Below, piece after piece: positions 7,995 to 17,368 of a DNA stretch of 64,000 nucleotides (the stretch's first letter is position 1; every line of letters begins with the position of its first letter). The DNA is from Gp1-AA145 sp963757135 (GTDB lineage Bacteria; Acidobacteriota; Terriglobia; Terriglobales; Acidobacteriaceae). The notes beneath the pieces are model-generated. The model searched no databases. It worked only from the letters and a program-made list of their open reading frames with translations, and was not told the origin of the DNA. Location: positions 186,001 to 250,000 of the forward strand of contig CAVWQE010000010.1 of assembly GCA_963757135.1 (NCBI GenBank). Direction: 5' to 3'. Position numbers and translations under genes: made by a program.

Positions 7995-8774
7995 TTAGGG
8001 GCTGACCGCCGACGACCTGCGGCCGACAACTCGCTCTATAAATTCTGCCACAGCTTGCGCTTCTTTGCCCGGGCTGCGCTCGATTGTCTGGACAATGGCG
8101 CTGCCGATGACTGCGGCATCAGCGTATTGCCCGACGGAGGCGAACTGGTCGGAAGCTGAAATGCCGAAGCCGACCGCGACCGGAAGCTTTGTGACCTTGC
8201 GTAGCCGCTGGACCAGCGTTTGCGCATCTTCAGTCAATTCCTTGCGGGCCCCAGTCACTCCGGTTCGCGAAACCGCGTAGACAAAGCCGGTTGAAGCTTG
8301 GGCTATCGCTTTAAGTCGAGCGTCGGTGCTGGTAGGCGCCGCTAAAAAAATGGTCGCAAGTGCGCGCTTTCGCATTTGGTCGAGATATTCGTCCGCTTCT
8401 TCGACGGGCAGATCTGTGACCAGGGCCCCGTCGATTCCGGCGTCTGCCGAAGCCTCGGCAAATTTGCCGACTCCCATGCGCATGATGGGATTGAGATACG
8501 AGAAGACGATCAGCCCGGCATCGCTCTCGCGCCGAATCTCTTTCGCCAGTTTCAGCACATCCTTCAGCGAGACGCCGTTATGCAGCGCACGTTCGCTGGC
8601 TCGCTGAATTACGGGTCCGTCGGCAACCGGGTCGCTGAACGGGACGCCCAGTTCGATGTCCTCTGCTCCGGCTGAGATCGCGGCCAGTGCAACCTCGCGC
8701 GTGGTGCGCAGGTCGGGATCGCCGCACGTCAGATAAGCAACCAGCGCCGGCCGGTTTCGAAAACCCAGAGACAT
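7995..8774 (-). CDS. trpA: Tryptophan synthase alpha subunit
   Basis: Cleaves indole-3-glycerol phosphate to indole and glyceraldehyde-3-phosphate for TrpB. The 259-aa TIM barrel shows AGAEDIELGVPFSDPVADG (catalytic Glu in the family), GALVTDLPVEEADEY (catalytic Asp loop) and the SRTGVTGAR phosphate loop. No trpB lies in the window, where it would be expected immediately upstream; the upstream neighbour is a GH172 gene instead. The last residues, GRRSSAVSP, run into GTCGTCGGCGGTC-type simple sequence. Confidence 0.92.
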   Translation of the reverse strand: MSLGFRNRPALVAYLTCGDPDLRTTREVALAAISAGAEDIELGVPFSDPVADGPVIQRASERALHNGVSLKDVLKLAKEIRRESDAGLIVFSYLNPIMRMGVGKFAEASADAGIDGALVTDLPVEEADEYLDQMRKRALATIFLAAPTSTDARLKAIAQASTGFVYAVSRTGVTGARKELTEDAQTLVQRLRKVTKLPVAVGFGISASDQFASVGQYADAAVIGSAIVQTIERSPGKEAQAVAEFIERVVGRRSSAVSP

Positions 8775-8815
8775 CTCTGAATGATAGCTCAGCGCGCGTT
8801 ACCGTCCATGCTCAA

Positions 8816-9859
8816 CTACGGAATTCGCGAATCAACGGCCGGCAACGAGGGAAACGCTGCGTGTGGTTCAGTCTGATACCAGTAAGCCACGGAATAGAAG
8901 CTGTCGCCGCGGTCGTTGGCATGGCCGTGTTCGATTGTCGCCCGCAGAGACTTCGTAAATGGAATCGGCGAATCAAGATGAAAGCGGTAGAGAGACCATT
9001 TCGAGCCTTTCTTCTCCGGCCCCACGACCGGGGCTCCGAACAGCGAATAGAAGAACGGCTTCCCGCCAAAGTCCCAGGCGCCGAGAAAATAGTCCTCCGT
9101 TCCTGTGCCGTTAATCGACGGCAGTTTCTCGCCGTCGATGAAAAACATGTCATCGCCCTCGCCCCACCAGCCGTCTGCATTTTCGATTACCGACATGGTG
9201 ACGCCGACAAATTGGCCGTGGCCCTTTGCTTCCATCCAGACGTAATTGTTTTTGCCGTCGAGATTGACCTTTGCGTCGGGTACGGCGGTGTTTGGAGTTG
9301 CCTGCCGGTACTGAGCATGAAAGTAAGCCTTCATCTCCGGGCGCGGAGCCGCGAACTTGCGCCAGTCAATATTCCAGTAGAGCGCGTCAATTCGTTCCTT
9401 TCCCTCATTTGTGACTGTGATGCGTGCGTGCTTCCGAAACGGCATGGGGAAGAAGCAGTTCAGCGCTTTATCGGCCCCGACAGCCAACGGTTCAGATTGA
9501 TATAAAAAGTAATCGCCCGTCCCCAGACCGAAGAAGTCACCAATCGGCGCTTCGACGCTGGGAGTGCTCTCGCCGTCCCAGTACATGCGCAGCACGATCT
9601 TCTTAAGGTGCTCTTCTTCTTTATCGGCGATGGTGAACCAGATATGCGAAACCTGACCTGGACCATCCTCGTCTAGCACCGCGATGGTTTCCCCGGCGGC
9701 CACTTGGCGCGCGTCGGCATTGCCGCCTGTTCGGTCGTAGCTGGAGGAGCGTTTCAGCGTGTAATCGCGGAGTTGGGGCAGAGTCGAGAGATCCGACGGC
9801 ACTTGAGCTGAAGCAGCGCCTGCGGCCGCAAGCAGTATCACCCAAAGCGATTTGCGCAT
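8816..9859 (-). CDS. Secreted DUF2961 (GH172-like) protein
   Basis: Exported protein of about 347 aa with signal peptide (MRKSLWVILLAAAGAASA) and one DUF2961 domain. Known members form the GH172 glycoside hydrolases acting on fructo- or arabino-furanoside linkages. Typical features seen are GPGQVSHIWFTI, the YWDGESTPSVEAPIGDFFG segment with its putative acidic residues, and GTEDYFLGAWDFG. The ATG at 9859 has a perfect GGAGG seven bases upstream, so the frame extending to 9898 is rejected. It is divergent from the next gene. The natural substrate is unknown. Confidence 0.85.
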   Translation of the reverse strand: MRKSLWVILLAAAGAASAQVPSDLSTLPQLRDYTLKRSSSYDRTGGNADARQVAAGETIAVLDEDGPGQVSHIWFTIADKEEEHLKKIVLRMYWDGESTPSVEAPIGDFFGLGTGDYFLYQSEPLAVGADKALNCFFPMPFRKHARITVTNEGKERIDALYWNIDWRKFAAPRPEMKAYFHAQYRQATPNTAVPDAKVNLDGKNNYVWMEAKGHGQFVGVTMSVIENADGWWGEGDDMFFIDGEKLPSINGTGTEDYFLGAWDFGGKPFFYSLFGAPVVGPEKKGSKWSLYRFHLDSPIPFTKSLRATIEHGHANDRGDSFYSVAYWYQTEPHAAFPSLPAVDSRIP

Positions 9860-9978
9860 GAGACCTCCAAACAAGAACGTCGCATCATAGCAAACCAAGC
9901 TGCTTTTTCGGGCCCCGGCCGCATCGTACTTTCTTTACCAGCATTTTCCTGTCATTATTCCAGCTTTGGAGGTTCGCC

Positions 9979-10545
9979 ATGCGCCTTCTCATCGGGTTGC
10001 TTCTTTTTGCGACTGTCGCTTTCGCCCAGCAGGGGTCTGAGACTGCTGCGTCTCCAGCTGCGGCTCCGCCGACAGCGCATCCAGCGCTAACGACGGAACG
10101 TGAGGTGAGTCGCCAGGTAATGATTCCGGCTGGTACGCATGTACCGGTTTCATTGCGCAACGCCATTTCGACCAAGAGCAGCCATGTAGGCGATCAGGTC
10201 TATGCGCAAACGACATTTCCCGTGGTCATCAATGACCACATTGTGATCCCTGCTGGAACCTATGTGCAGGGCAAGATCAGCTCCATCAAGCCGGCGGGCC
10301 GAATCAAGGGAAGCGCGGAAGTCCTCATGCATTTCACTTCGCTTATTTATCCCAGCGGCTACACCGTAATGTTGCCCGGATCCATTGAGAGTGCGCCGGG
10401 GGTAGATAAGGCGCAAGTGAAAGACAAGGAAGGAACGATCAAGGCGGACAGCAACGCCGGGAAAATCGCAAAGACTGTTGGTGAACCTGCGGCGACCGGC
10501 GCGGTAGTCGGCGGGCTTGGACCGCGGCGTGCGAAGGCGGGTTAA
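9979..10545 (+). CDS. Secreted VirB10/TrbI-like protein, frameshifted
   Basis: N-terminal and central part of an exported protein: signal peptide MRLLIGLLLFATVAFA, an Ala/Pro-rich linker, then a beta-rich domain (MIPAGTHVPVSLRN ... VIPAGTYVQGKI) resembling the VirB10/TrbI beta-barrel fold common in acidobacterial secreted proteins. The ORF ends early at 10545 after a short unnatural tail (GPRRAKAG). The expected continuation, a Gly-rich segment and then a last beta strand, is found in other frames directly downstream. Two one-base deletions, near 10515-10533 and near 10551-10556, would restore one frame. A type IV secretion role is not supported because no vir genes are near. Confidence 0.75.
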   Translation: MRLLIGLLLFATVAFAQQGSETAASPAAAPPTAHPALTTEREVSRQVMIPAGTHVPVSLRNAISTKSSHVGDQVYAQTTFPVVINDHIVIPAGTYVQGKISSIKPAGRIKGSAEVLMHFTSLIYPSGYTVMLPGSIESAPGVDKAQVKDKEGTIKADSNAGKIAKTVGEPAATGAVVGGLGPRRAKAG

Positions 10546-10717
10546 TCGGCGCGGGATCGGCGGCGCAATAGGAACCGCAATCGCGGCCTTCGGCCGCGGG
10601 AACGAAGTCAAGCTTGGACCCGGAACAACGCTTGAAGTCATCCTCCAGCGCGATGTTGCCGTTGATTCTTCGCGCATTCGGTCCCGCGCCTTCGAACGTC
10701 AAAGCGCGGAGTATTAG
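10546..10717 (+). pseudogene. Out-of-frame C-terminal remainder of the VirB10/TrbI-like gene
   Basis: Reading shifts twice after 10515. First a short run (EGGLIGAG) appears in one frame. Then IGGAIGTAIAAFGRG and NEVKLGPGTTLEVILQRDV appear in another frame, ending at the stop at 10715-10717. These segments match the usual end of the upstream protein: a glycine zipper followed by a strand with PGT. Either the gene is decaying or the assembly lacks two bases in this GC-rich stretch. Confidence 0.7.
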
Positions 10718-10986
10718 TCTGCGGTCGAAGGATCGATGATGGTTCTTATCTGTGAAATCCGGTTCGCCGGGAAGCCGCCTTCTTTGGCGTGCTGCCGGAT
10801 CAGCTCCTCGCTTGGCGCGCGATAAATGCAATAGATCTTGTCGTCGGTGACATAGCTTTCAATCCATTGAATCTGCGGTCCAAGATGGTTGATAACGCCG
10901 CAGCTTTTTTGCGAGATGGCCTGCAGTTGGTCTGGAGTGAGCTTTCCCGCGCCGGGCAGCTCGCGTTCGATGACATATTTTGGCAT
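10714..10986 (-). CDS. DUF4242 family protein
   Basis: Compact 90-aa protein with MPKYVIERELPGAG at the start and the YCIYRAPSEELIRQHA segment of the DUF4242 family. The fold in characterised relatives is a ferredoxin-like dimer, and one relative binds nickel. Family role is not established. Its stop overlaps the stop of the preceding frameshifted gene by four bases in convergent orientation. No operon partner is seen. Confidence 0.8.
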   Translation of the reverse strand: MPKYVIERELPGAGKLTPDQLQAISQKSCGVINHLGPQIQWIESYVTDDKIYCIYRAPSEELIRQHAKEGGFPANRISQIRTIIDPSTAD

Positions 10987-11052
10987 TAGAAGACTCCGGG
11001 CAAATTTGCGTTGAAAAGACTAGCAGCGGATGGCTGTAACGTGCAACTCGAC

Positions 11053-12144
11053 TTAGGTCTTTCCGCCGGAATAGGCGGCAAAACGGTGGATCTGTTCGTC
11101 AATCCCTTTGCGTAAATCGTCCCAGATGTTCTCGGGCATTTCGAGGAATACCTTAACGACTTGAGGGTCAAACTGGCGGCCGGCCCACTTATCGATTTCT
11201 GCTCGAGCCGCGGACAAAGGCTGCGCCGCCCGGTAGGGACGGTTGGAGGTCATCGCGTCCAGCGTGTCGGCGACTGAAAATATGCGAGCCCCGAGCGGTA
11301 TCTGCTCGCCTTTCAGGCCCCGGGGATATCCGGTTCCATCAAACTTTTCCTGATGGGCATAAACGATCTCGGATGCTTCAGTCAGGAACGGAATGCGGCG
11401 CAATATCTGGTAGCCGCGATAGCAGTGCTCGCGCATGATCGCCACTTCTTCTGGATCGAGTGCCCCGGGCTTGCGCAGGATGGCATCGGGGATTGCCATT
11501 TTGCCTATATCATGCAGAAACGCGCCGCGAGCGATGACCCGAATTTGATCGCCGGAGATGCCCATGGCGCGAGCGATGGCAATGGTGAAGGCAGTGACTC
11601 GTTTCGAATGGCCTTCGGTTTCAGCATCCTTCAAATCAAGCGCATTGCCCAGTGCTTCGAGCGTGATGTCATAGGAGCGCTCAAGCGAGGCGAGGGCCTG
11701 CCGGACTTGTTCAGTGCGGGCAGTGACCAGGCTTTCCAGTTCTGTCTGATACTTGCGGTTTTCCAATTTCAGCCGTCGGTTTTCAAGCGCGCGCCGAACA
11801 GTGGCCAAAAGTTGTTCGCGGTCGAATGGCTTAAGCAAGTAATCGTAAGCGCCGTTTCGTATGGCATTGAGGGCGATGGAGATATCGTGCATGGCGGTGA
11901 CCATGACGACCGGGATATCTGGAAACCGCTCCTTGGTGGCAGCGAGCAGGGCCTCGCCGTCCATAACCGGCATCATCATGTCCGACAACATGAGTTCGTA
12001 CTCTTCCCCGGATTGAAGCAGCGCCAGCGCCTCCCGGCCAGATTGCGCCTGCGTGCACGCAAAGCCGGAAGAACTCAGCATCGAAGACACAACTTCACGG
12101 ATGGAGTCTTCGTCGTCAACGATAAGAATGCGATCGGCGGGCAT
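11053..12144 (-). CDS. Response regulator with HD-GYP domain
   Basis: Two-domain 363-aa regulator. Residues 1-120 are a receiver (ILIVDDEDS acidic pocket, phospho-acceptor Asp in LMLSDMMMP, conserved Lys in LLKPFD). A coiled linker follows. Residues 160-350 are an HD-GYP domain with LHDIGKMAIPD, the MREHCYRGYQIL and AHQEKFDGTGYPRG motifs and VADTLDAM. HD-GYP enzymes hydrolyse cyclic di-GMP, and the GYP triad is intact, so activity is likely. The gene is divergent from a hybrid histidine kinase across 146 bases, making that kinase a natural partner. Control of the exopolysaccharide locus is a reasonable guess only. Confidence 0.9.
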   Translation of the reverse strand: MPADRILIVDDEDSIREVVSSMLSSSGFACTQAQSGREALALLQSGEEYELMLSDMMMPVMDGEALLAATKERFPDIPVVMVTAMHDISIALNAIRNGAYDYLLKPFDREQLLATVRRALENRRLKLENRKYQTELESLVTARTEQVRQALASLERSYDITLEALGNALDLKDAETEGHSKRVTAFTIAIARAMGISGDQIRVIARGAFLHDIGKMAIPDAILRKPGALDPEEVAIMREHCYRGYQILRRIPFLTEASEIVYAHQEKFDGTGYPRGLKGEQIPLGARIFSVADTLDAMTSNRPYRAAQPLSAARAEIDKWAGRQFDPQVVKVFLEMPENIWDDLRKGIDEQIHRFAAYSGGKT

Positions 12145-12290
12145 GGCTGGTTAACGAGTTCGGGACTAAGTGTACGGCGATTGTACCTGAAATGCTCGGT
12201 ATCGAAAGTAACCAAACGGGTGTGAAACCCCGCTGGTTGCAGGATTGTACGTGCTAAAACCTAGAAAGTCCGGCTTAGGTCTGCAATTGT

Positions 12291-15200
12291 ATGAATACCG
12301 TCCTCTGGCACGCTGGGGACATCCTCGGCGAACTCGCCGTGCCCAAACTCGTCAGCCGCGAGACGTCTGTGCTGTTGATCCTGGCGGCGAGCCTGCTCGT
12401 ATTTCGCACGCTGCGGGAACGCTGCCTCATGGTCTGGATCGTGGGCTGGATCGCCTACTTCGTTTCTCATCACGTAGTGGCATCTTCGGCGTACCCATTC
12501 GCGGTACCGGTTGCCCAAGCTGAATTCATTCTGGCGGTCACGCTTTTTGTTGCCGGCGCCCTTATCTATGCCAATGCCCGTTTTCTGCTGGCGCCGCTGC
12601 TTGCGATCAGCCTGGGGCTGGTTGCATTCGCGGCTCTACGCAGCGTCTATTGGCCAAGCTCGGTTCCCCTGCATTTCGCGCTTGAGCTTTCGTATCACCT
12701 GCTGACCTTGAGCGCGGCGGTCCTTATCCTGCGCTTTCGGCGCGCCCGGAGAGAGATCGGCTCCTGGATTCTTGTCGCAGGGCTGCTGCTCCTGCATCTG
12801 GACTGGTGGCCCGCCAGCATCCCCCTTCCAACCGATGCCGGAACCCTCTCGGATATGGTGCTCGGCCTGGGAATGCTGCTGGTGGTGTTTGACGAGTCCC
12901 GGCTGCACACCCGCAGGCTCGCAACCTTGAATGCGCTTACAACCAGCATTGCCCGTGTCAGTCAGGACGGCTCCATGGCAACCACGGCGCTCAAGGAATT
13001 GAAAGACCTGATGGGCGCCGACGCCGCCTGGTTTCGCCTGTTGCAAGAGAATCGCCTCACCATCCATCAGCAGTTTGGCCTTTCACCGGAATTCCTGAGC
13101 AAACGGAGTTCAGTTGCGGCGAATGATGAGGTCGAGCACATCCCGGAGCGGGCTCGCCCGGCTGTGATTTCAGGGCAGGCACTGAACGATGCTTTTCGCC
13201 TCGAAAAATTGAAGCAGGTCGTGGTCGCGAGTGTGCCCGGACGCAAGGCGCTGGTGGGGGATTTGATCCTCGGTAATCGCAGGCCGAAAAGTTATGCTCC
13301 AGACGAAATGGATTTTCTGATTTCTTGCGCCCAGCAATTCGGCCTGGCGCTGGAAAATATCCATCTTGTGGAAGAGATTCTGCGCTCGCACCGTCAGTGG
13401 AGTAATACCTTCGAATCGATTCAAGACCTGGTCTTGCTTCACGACTCGGAGTTCCGAATTCTGAAAGCAAATCCGTCGCTGCTGGGCCGCGTCGGGAAAT
13501 CGCAGTCCGAGGTCGTGGGTCAGGTATGCGGCGCGGTGTTGCCAAAAGATGACCTTGACTGGGTGAATTGTCCGTATTGCCGTGGAACCGAAGACGGCTT
13601 TTACGAAGGTCTGGATCCCTTTGGCGGGTTCTCCGTTGCTTCGACTTCAACCTACGTAGATCAGGGGACCAAGCAACGCGCGACCATCCACGTGGTTCGC
13701 GATATCACAGAGCGCCGTGCCGCGGAGCAGAAGTACCGGTCGCTTTTTGAGCAGGTACAGGAAGGCGTTTTCGTGACTACGCCCGACGGCAATCTGCTGG
13801 ACTGCAACGATGCGTTCATGCGAATGCTGGGCCATTCCAGCCGGGAGTCACTCCTCGGCCGCAACGTGGATGTGGATTTTTACACCTCGCGCGAGCAGCG
13901 CGTCACTTTCCGGCGAGAAGTTGAAGCGCATAATTTCGTGCGCGACTTCGAAGTCAGCCTGCGCCGTAAAGATGGTTCGGAGTTGACTGCGGTCGAGAGC
14001 AGCTTTGCCATCCGCGACGAAGATGGCAAGATTGAGCGCTACCAGGGCTTCCTTCTCGACATCACGGCCAAGAAGCAAGCGGAGGATGAAATCCGCCGGC
14101 GCAATCGCGAACTAAACGCGCTGAATGCCATGGCGGTAATCGCGACGCAAAGCTTTGATCTCGACGAAATCCTTAACCTCACTCTGCGCCAGGTGATTTC
14201 ACTGTTGGGCGCTGAGGCGGGCTCGGTTTATCTTGCCGAACCGGAGAACCGTTTCCGCAGGCGTGCCGATTGGGGGCAGCGCGTCAGTGACCGCAAGCGT
14301 CTCGCGGAGGTCCATTTTCCGGAGAGTCTGGGCGAACTGGTAATGCGTTCGCGCGCGGAGGTCCTGACCGCCGAATACCTTCCCCACCTGCCCGAGGCAG
14401 TCAAGGAATTCGTAGGCAGCGCCAATGTGAGTTCGTCGATATGGGTGGTGCTCTGGGGTAAGGACGATCCCATCGGCCTGATGGGCATCAGCCGGGGCTT
14501 GGCTCGGGAATACTCCAGTAATGACGAAAATCTGCTGGTCGCCATTGGGCGACAACTTTCGACCACGATTGAAAAAGTACGACTATACGAAGAGACATGC
14601 AAAGCTTACGACGACTTGCGGCGCACCCAGGAGCAGTTGTTGCAGAGCGAGAAAATGTCGGCTGTGGGACAGCTGATCGCCGGGGTTGCGCATGAGTTGA
14701 ACAACCCTCTGACCGCGATACTTGGCTACGCGCAACTGCTTGAGTCAGAAAAGCTCGACACGAAAGCGATGGAGTACGTGGGCAAAATATTCAAGCAGGG
14801 ACAGCGCACCCATCGCGTCGTCCAGAATCTGCTCTCGTTTGCACGCCAGCGCAAGCCGCAAAAAGAAGAATTCGATGTAATCAAGGTGCTCGAAGAGGCG
14901 CTCCTACTGCGCGATTACGACATGAAGGTCGGCAACATTCAGATAGAGCGGGATTTCCAATCGAACATTCCGGCGGTGTATGGTGATCCTCATCAACTTG
15001 AACAGGTATTCCTGAACATCATCAACAACGGCCTCGACGCCATGACTGGAGACGCGCCAGTCGAGGGCGCTAAGTCCGAGTACCTCTTCCGCGTACGCGT
15101 GTCGGCCGCTGAAAACTCGGTCAGCATCGAGTTTCACGATTCAGGCCCGGGGATTCAAGAGCCCCATCGCATCTTCGAACCCTTCTACACCACGAAGAAT

Positions 15201-15776
15201 GTGGGCAAAGGGACCGGCCTCGGCCTCAGCATTTGCTATGGAATTGTTAAGGAACACAATGGAGAGATTGCGGCCCGTAATGGCGATGACGGAGGCGCCA
15301 TCATTGAAGTGAAGCTGCCTTCGGCAGGCCGGGCCGCGGCTCCGCAACCGGAGCCCGAAGCGCCTCGTCGCGATACCGCGCTGAAAGGAATGATTCTGCT
15401 GGTGGAAGACGAGGAGAGCGTGCTGGAGTTTGAGCGCGATGTGCTCTCCGGCGCCGGAGCCGAGGTGACCACGGTTAACAGCGTTGAGACGATGAAGTCA
15501 GCGCTGGCCGACCGCGCATTCGACGCGCTCATTATTAACGGCAAGATGCCCGGCGCAAGCAGCGTACAAGAAACTCATAGCTGGCTCCTCAACTCGCATC
15601 CTCAACTCAGCGGACACTTCTTGTTCACCTTTTCCAGTCTGGCTGAACCGGACGTCCGCAGCTTCCTGGAACAGAACAGCGTGCGATTTTTGGTGAAGCC
15701 TTTTGAAGTCAGCGACCTGATCACCAGCACCCGTCGCCTGCTTGCGAAAACGAAAGCGGCTGGCGCGGGAAAGTAA
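12291..15776 (+). CDS. Membrane hybrid histidine kinase with degenerate receiver
   Basis: A 1161-aa sensor kinase. Order: about seven membrane segments (1-200), GAF (220-360), PAS with a CPYC pair (365-480), PAS (485-600, YRSLFEQVQEGVF), GAF (615-780), HisKA (795-860, phospho-His in GVAHELNNPLT), HATPase (905-1020, NNGLDAM, GTGLGLS) and a C-terminal receiver (1040-1155). The receiver keeps the acidic pair (VEDEE) and Lys (LVKPFE), but the phospho-acceptor position is Asn1083 (IINGKMPG) instead of Asp. The terminal receiver therefore probably cannot be phosphorylated and may act as a docking or inhibitory domain. The output is likely the divergent HD-GYP regulator. The start ATG at 12291 lies next to other possible starts. 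Confidence 0.9.
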   Translation: MNTVLWHAGDILGELAVPKLVSRETSVLLILAASLLVFRTLRERCLMVWIVGWIAYFVSHHVVASSAYPFAVPVAQAEFILAVTLFVAGALIYANARFLLAPLLAISLGLVAFAALRSVYWPSSVPLHFALELSYHLLTLSAAVLILRFRRARREIGSWILVAGLLLLHLDWWPASIPLPTDAGTLSDMVLGLGMLLVVFDESRLHTRRLATLNALTTSIARVSQDGSMATTALKELKDLMGADAAWFRLLQENRLTIHQQFGLSPEFLSKRSSVAANDEVEHIPERARPAVISGQALNDAFRLEKLKQVVVASVPGRKALVGDLILGNRRPKSYAPDEMDFLISCAQQFGLALENIHLVEEILRSHRQWSNTFESIQDLVLLHDSEFRILKANPSLLGRVGKSQSEVVGQVCGAVLPKDDLDWVNCPYCRGTEDGFYEGLDPFGGFSVASTSTYVDQGTKQRATIHVVRDITERRAAEQKYRSLFEQVQEGVFVTTPDGNLLDCNDAFMRMLGHSSRESLLGRNVDVDFYTSREQRVTFRREVEAHNFVRDFEVSLRRKDGSELTAVESSFAIRDEDGKIERYQGFLLDITAKKQAEDEIRRRNRELNALNAMAVIATQSFDLDEILNLTLRQVISLLGAEAGSVYLAEPENRFRRRADWGQRVSDRKRLAEVHFPESLGELVMRSRAEVLTAEYLPHLPEAVKEFVGSANVSSSIWVVLWGKDDPIGLMGISRGLAREYSSNDENLLVAIGRQLSTTIEKVRLYEETCKAYDDLRRTQEQLLQSEKMSAVGQLIAGVAHELNNPLTAILGYAQLLESEKLDTKAMEYVGKIFKQGQRTHRVVQNLLSFARQRKPQKEEFDVIKVLEEALLLRDYDMKVGNIQIERDFQSNIPAVYGDPHQLEQVFLNIINNGLDAMTGDAPVEGAKSEYLFRVRVSAAENSVSIEFHDSGPGIQEPHRIFEPFYTTKNVGKGTGLGLSICYGIVKEHNGEIAARNGDDGGAIIEVKLPSAGRAAAPQPEPEAPRRDTALKGMILLVEDEESVLEFERDVLSGAGAEVTTVNSVETMKSALADRAFDALIINGKMPGASSVQETHSWLLNSHPQLSGHFLFTFSSLAEPDVRSFLEQNSVRFLVKPFEVSDLITSTRRLLAKTKAAGAGK

Positions 15777-15831
15777 CAGCCCTGCCCCCGCTGCTTGCAG
15801 CGGCATTTCCCTCCAGATATCCTTCTCGCTT

Positions 15832-17304
15832 ATGCAGACGCTGGTCGAATGCGTTCCCAACTTCTCCGAAGGACGCGACAGAGCCAAAGTTGATGCCATC
15901 GTGGAAGCGATGAAACTTGATGGCGTATACCTGCTCGATCGCGAAATGGACGCCGATCACAATCGTTGCGTGATCACTTTGGCAGGAGAGCGCGAAGCGG
16001 TGCAGGAAGCGGCAATTCGAGGCGTGGGCAAGGCCGCCGAGCTGATTGACTTGAACCGGCATCAGGGAGCGCACCCGCGATTAGGCGCCGCCGATGTGGT
16101 TCCGTTCATTCCAATAGAAGGCGTCAGCATTGAAGACTGTGTCGCGATGGCGCGGCTCGCCGGCGAGCAGATATGGAAGCGGTACCATATACCTGTATAT
16201 CTCTACGAGGCGGCTGCGACTTCTCCCGAGCGGCAGAACCTGGAAAACATTCGGCGCGGACAATTTGAAGGAATTCGCTCAGAGATCGCGACCAATCCAG
16301 CGCGAAGGCCGGATTTTGGCGACGCACAATTGCATTCCACTGCGGGAGCTTGCGTCGTTGGCGCGCGCAAGTTTCTGGTCGCCTACAACATTTTTTTGAA
16401 CACGACAGACGTTTCCATCTCCAAGAGGATCGCCAAGGCAGTCCGCTTTTCAACTGGCGGGTTGCGGTTTGTAAAGGCCGCCGGGTTTCTGGTGCGAGGA
16501 CAGGCGCAGGTTTCCATGAACCTGACCGACTTCGAGCAGACACCGATGCATCGCGTGTTCGAAATGGTGCGCGCGGAAGCCGCCAGATACGGCGTAGCGC
16601 CGTCCAGCAGCGAGATAGTTGGACTGGTCCCGAAGAAAGCACTGGAGCAGGCTGCGGAGTGGTATCTGCAAGTCGAGAACTTCGATTCGTCGCTGATCCT
16701 TGAGAACCGGCTTGCGGCGGTGATGGGCGGCAAAATGGCCGTCGGAGGGATCCGCGCCGGGGTGGAACCTTTCATCGAGCAACTGGCGGCACCGATCGCG
16801 GCCCCAGGCGGCGGCAGCGCGGCGGCGGCGAGCGCGGCCATGGCAGCGGGACTGGCCACCATGGTGGCAACCATGTCTCGCGGGAAGAAAGCCTACGCGC
16901 AATACGAGAACCAGCTGACCGATGCCATCTCTCGCTTATCGCAATTGCGGGAGGAACTTAAGGCTTCTATTGACGCCGACGCGGACGCCTTCAATTCGGT
17001 AATGGCGGCTTACAAGAAGGCGAAAGAATCCTCTGAAGGCAATGAATTGATCGGCGCCGCATTAAAGCACGCTACCAGTGTCCCGCTGGGCGTGGCCGAA
17101 CGGGCGCGAGAACTGGTCCGGATTACGGAATCGTTGGAGCCAATTACGAGCCCGAACATGAAATCCGACCTGGTCACGGCTGCCGCACTGGCGCGAGCCG
17201 CGATCGAAGGCGCTATGGCCAATGTGGAGATCAATCTGGAGTCGCTAAAGGACGCAGAGTTTCCCGCGCCCGTGCGTGCAAAAGTTTCAGCCCTGAAATA
17301 CTGA
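15832..17304 (+). CDS. ftcD: Bifunctional glutamate formimidoyltransferase / formimidoyl-THF cyclodeaminase
   Basis: Histidine degradation and one-carbon enzyme of about 490 aa. Residues 1-300 are the formiminotransferase (VECVPNFSEGRD, LDREMDADHNRCVIT, HQGAHPRLGAADVVPFIP). Residues 310-490 are the cyclodeaminase (FIEQLAAPIAAPGGGSAAA, MVATMSRGKKAY). The fused form is known from animals and some bacteria. The ATG at 15832 (MQTLVECVPNF) is used; the 30 codons upstream overlap the kinase gene and do not belong to the family. No hut genes are near, so it stands apart from the rest of the pathway. Confidence 0.92.
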   Translation: MQTLVECVPNFSEGRDRAKVDAIVEAMKLDGVYLLDREMDADHNRCVITLAGEREAVQEAAIRGVGKAAELIDLNRHQGAHPRLGAADVVPFIPIEGVSIEDCVAMARLAGEQIWKRYHIPVYLYEAAATSPERQNLENIRRGQFEGIRSEIATNPARRPDFGDAQLHSTAGACVVGARKFLVAYNIFLNTTDVSISKRIAKAVRFSTGGLRFVKAAGFLVRGQAQVSMNLTDFEQTPMHRVFEMVRAEAARYGVAPSSSEIVGLVPKKALEQAAEWYLQVENFDSSLILENRLAAVMGGKMAVGGIRAGVEPFIEQLAAPIAAPGGGSAAAASAAMAAGLATMVATMSRGKKAYAQYENQLTDAISRLSQLREELKASIDADADAFNSVMAAYKKAKESSEGNELIGAALKHATSVPLGVAERARELVRITESLEPITSPNMKSDLVTAAALARAAIEGAMANVEINLESLKDAEFPAPVRAKVSALKY

Positions 17305-17309
17305 CCCGT

Positions 17310-17329
17310 TGTCTCGAAGGTTCGAGACA
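17310..17329. terminator. Hairpin after ftcD
   Basis: A perfect inverted repeat: TGTCTCGAA, two bases, then TTCGAGACA. It lies six bases past the ftcD stop and between two convergent genes. No clear T run follows in either direction, so it is a stem-loop at a convergent junction and only a weak intrinsic terminator. Confidence 0.45.
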
Positions 17330-17368
17330 GCGTCTCCACGAACTGGAAATCTTTATTTCAAGCCCACG

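Noticed and set aside
9979..10545. Type IV secretion component
   Set aside because: Only a beta-domain resemblance to VirB10/TrbI; no other secretion or conjugation genes lie near.
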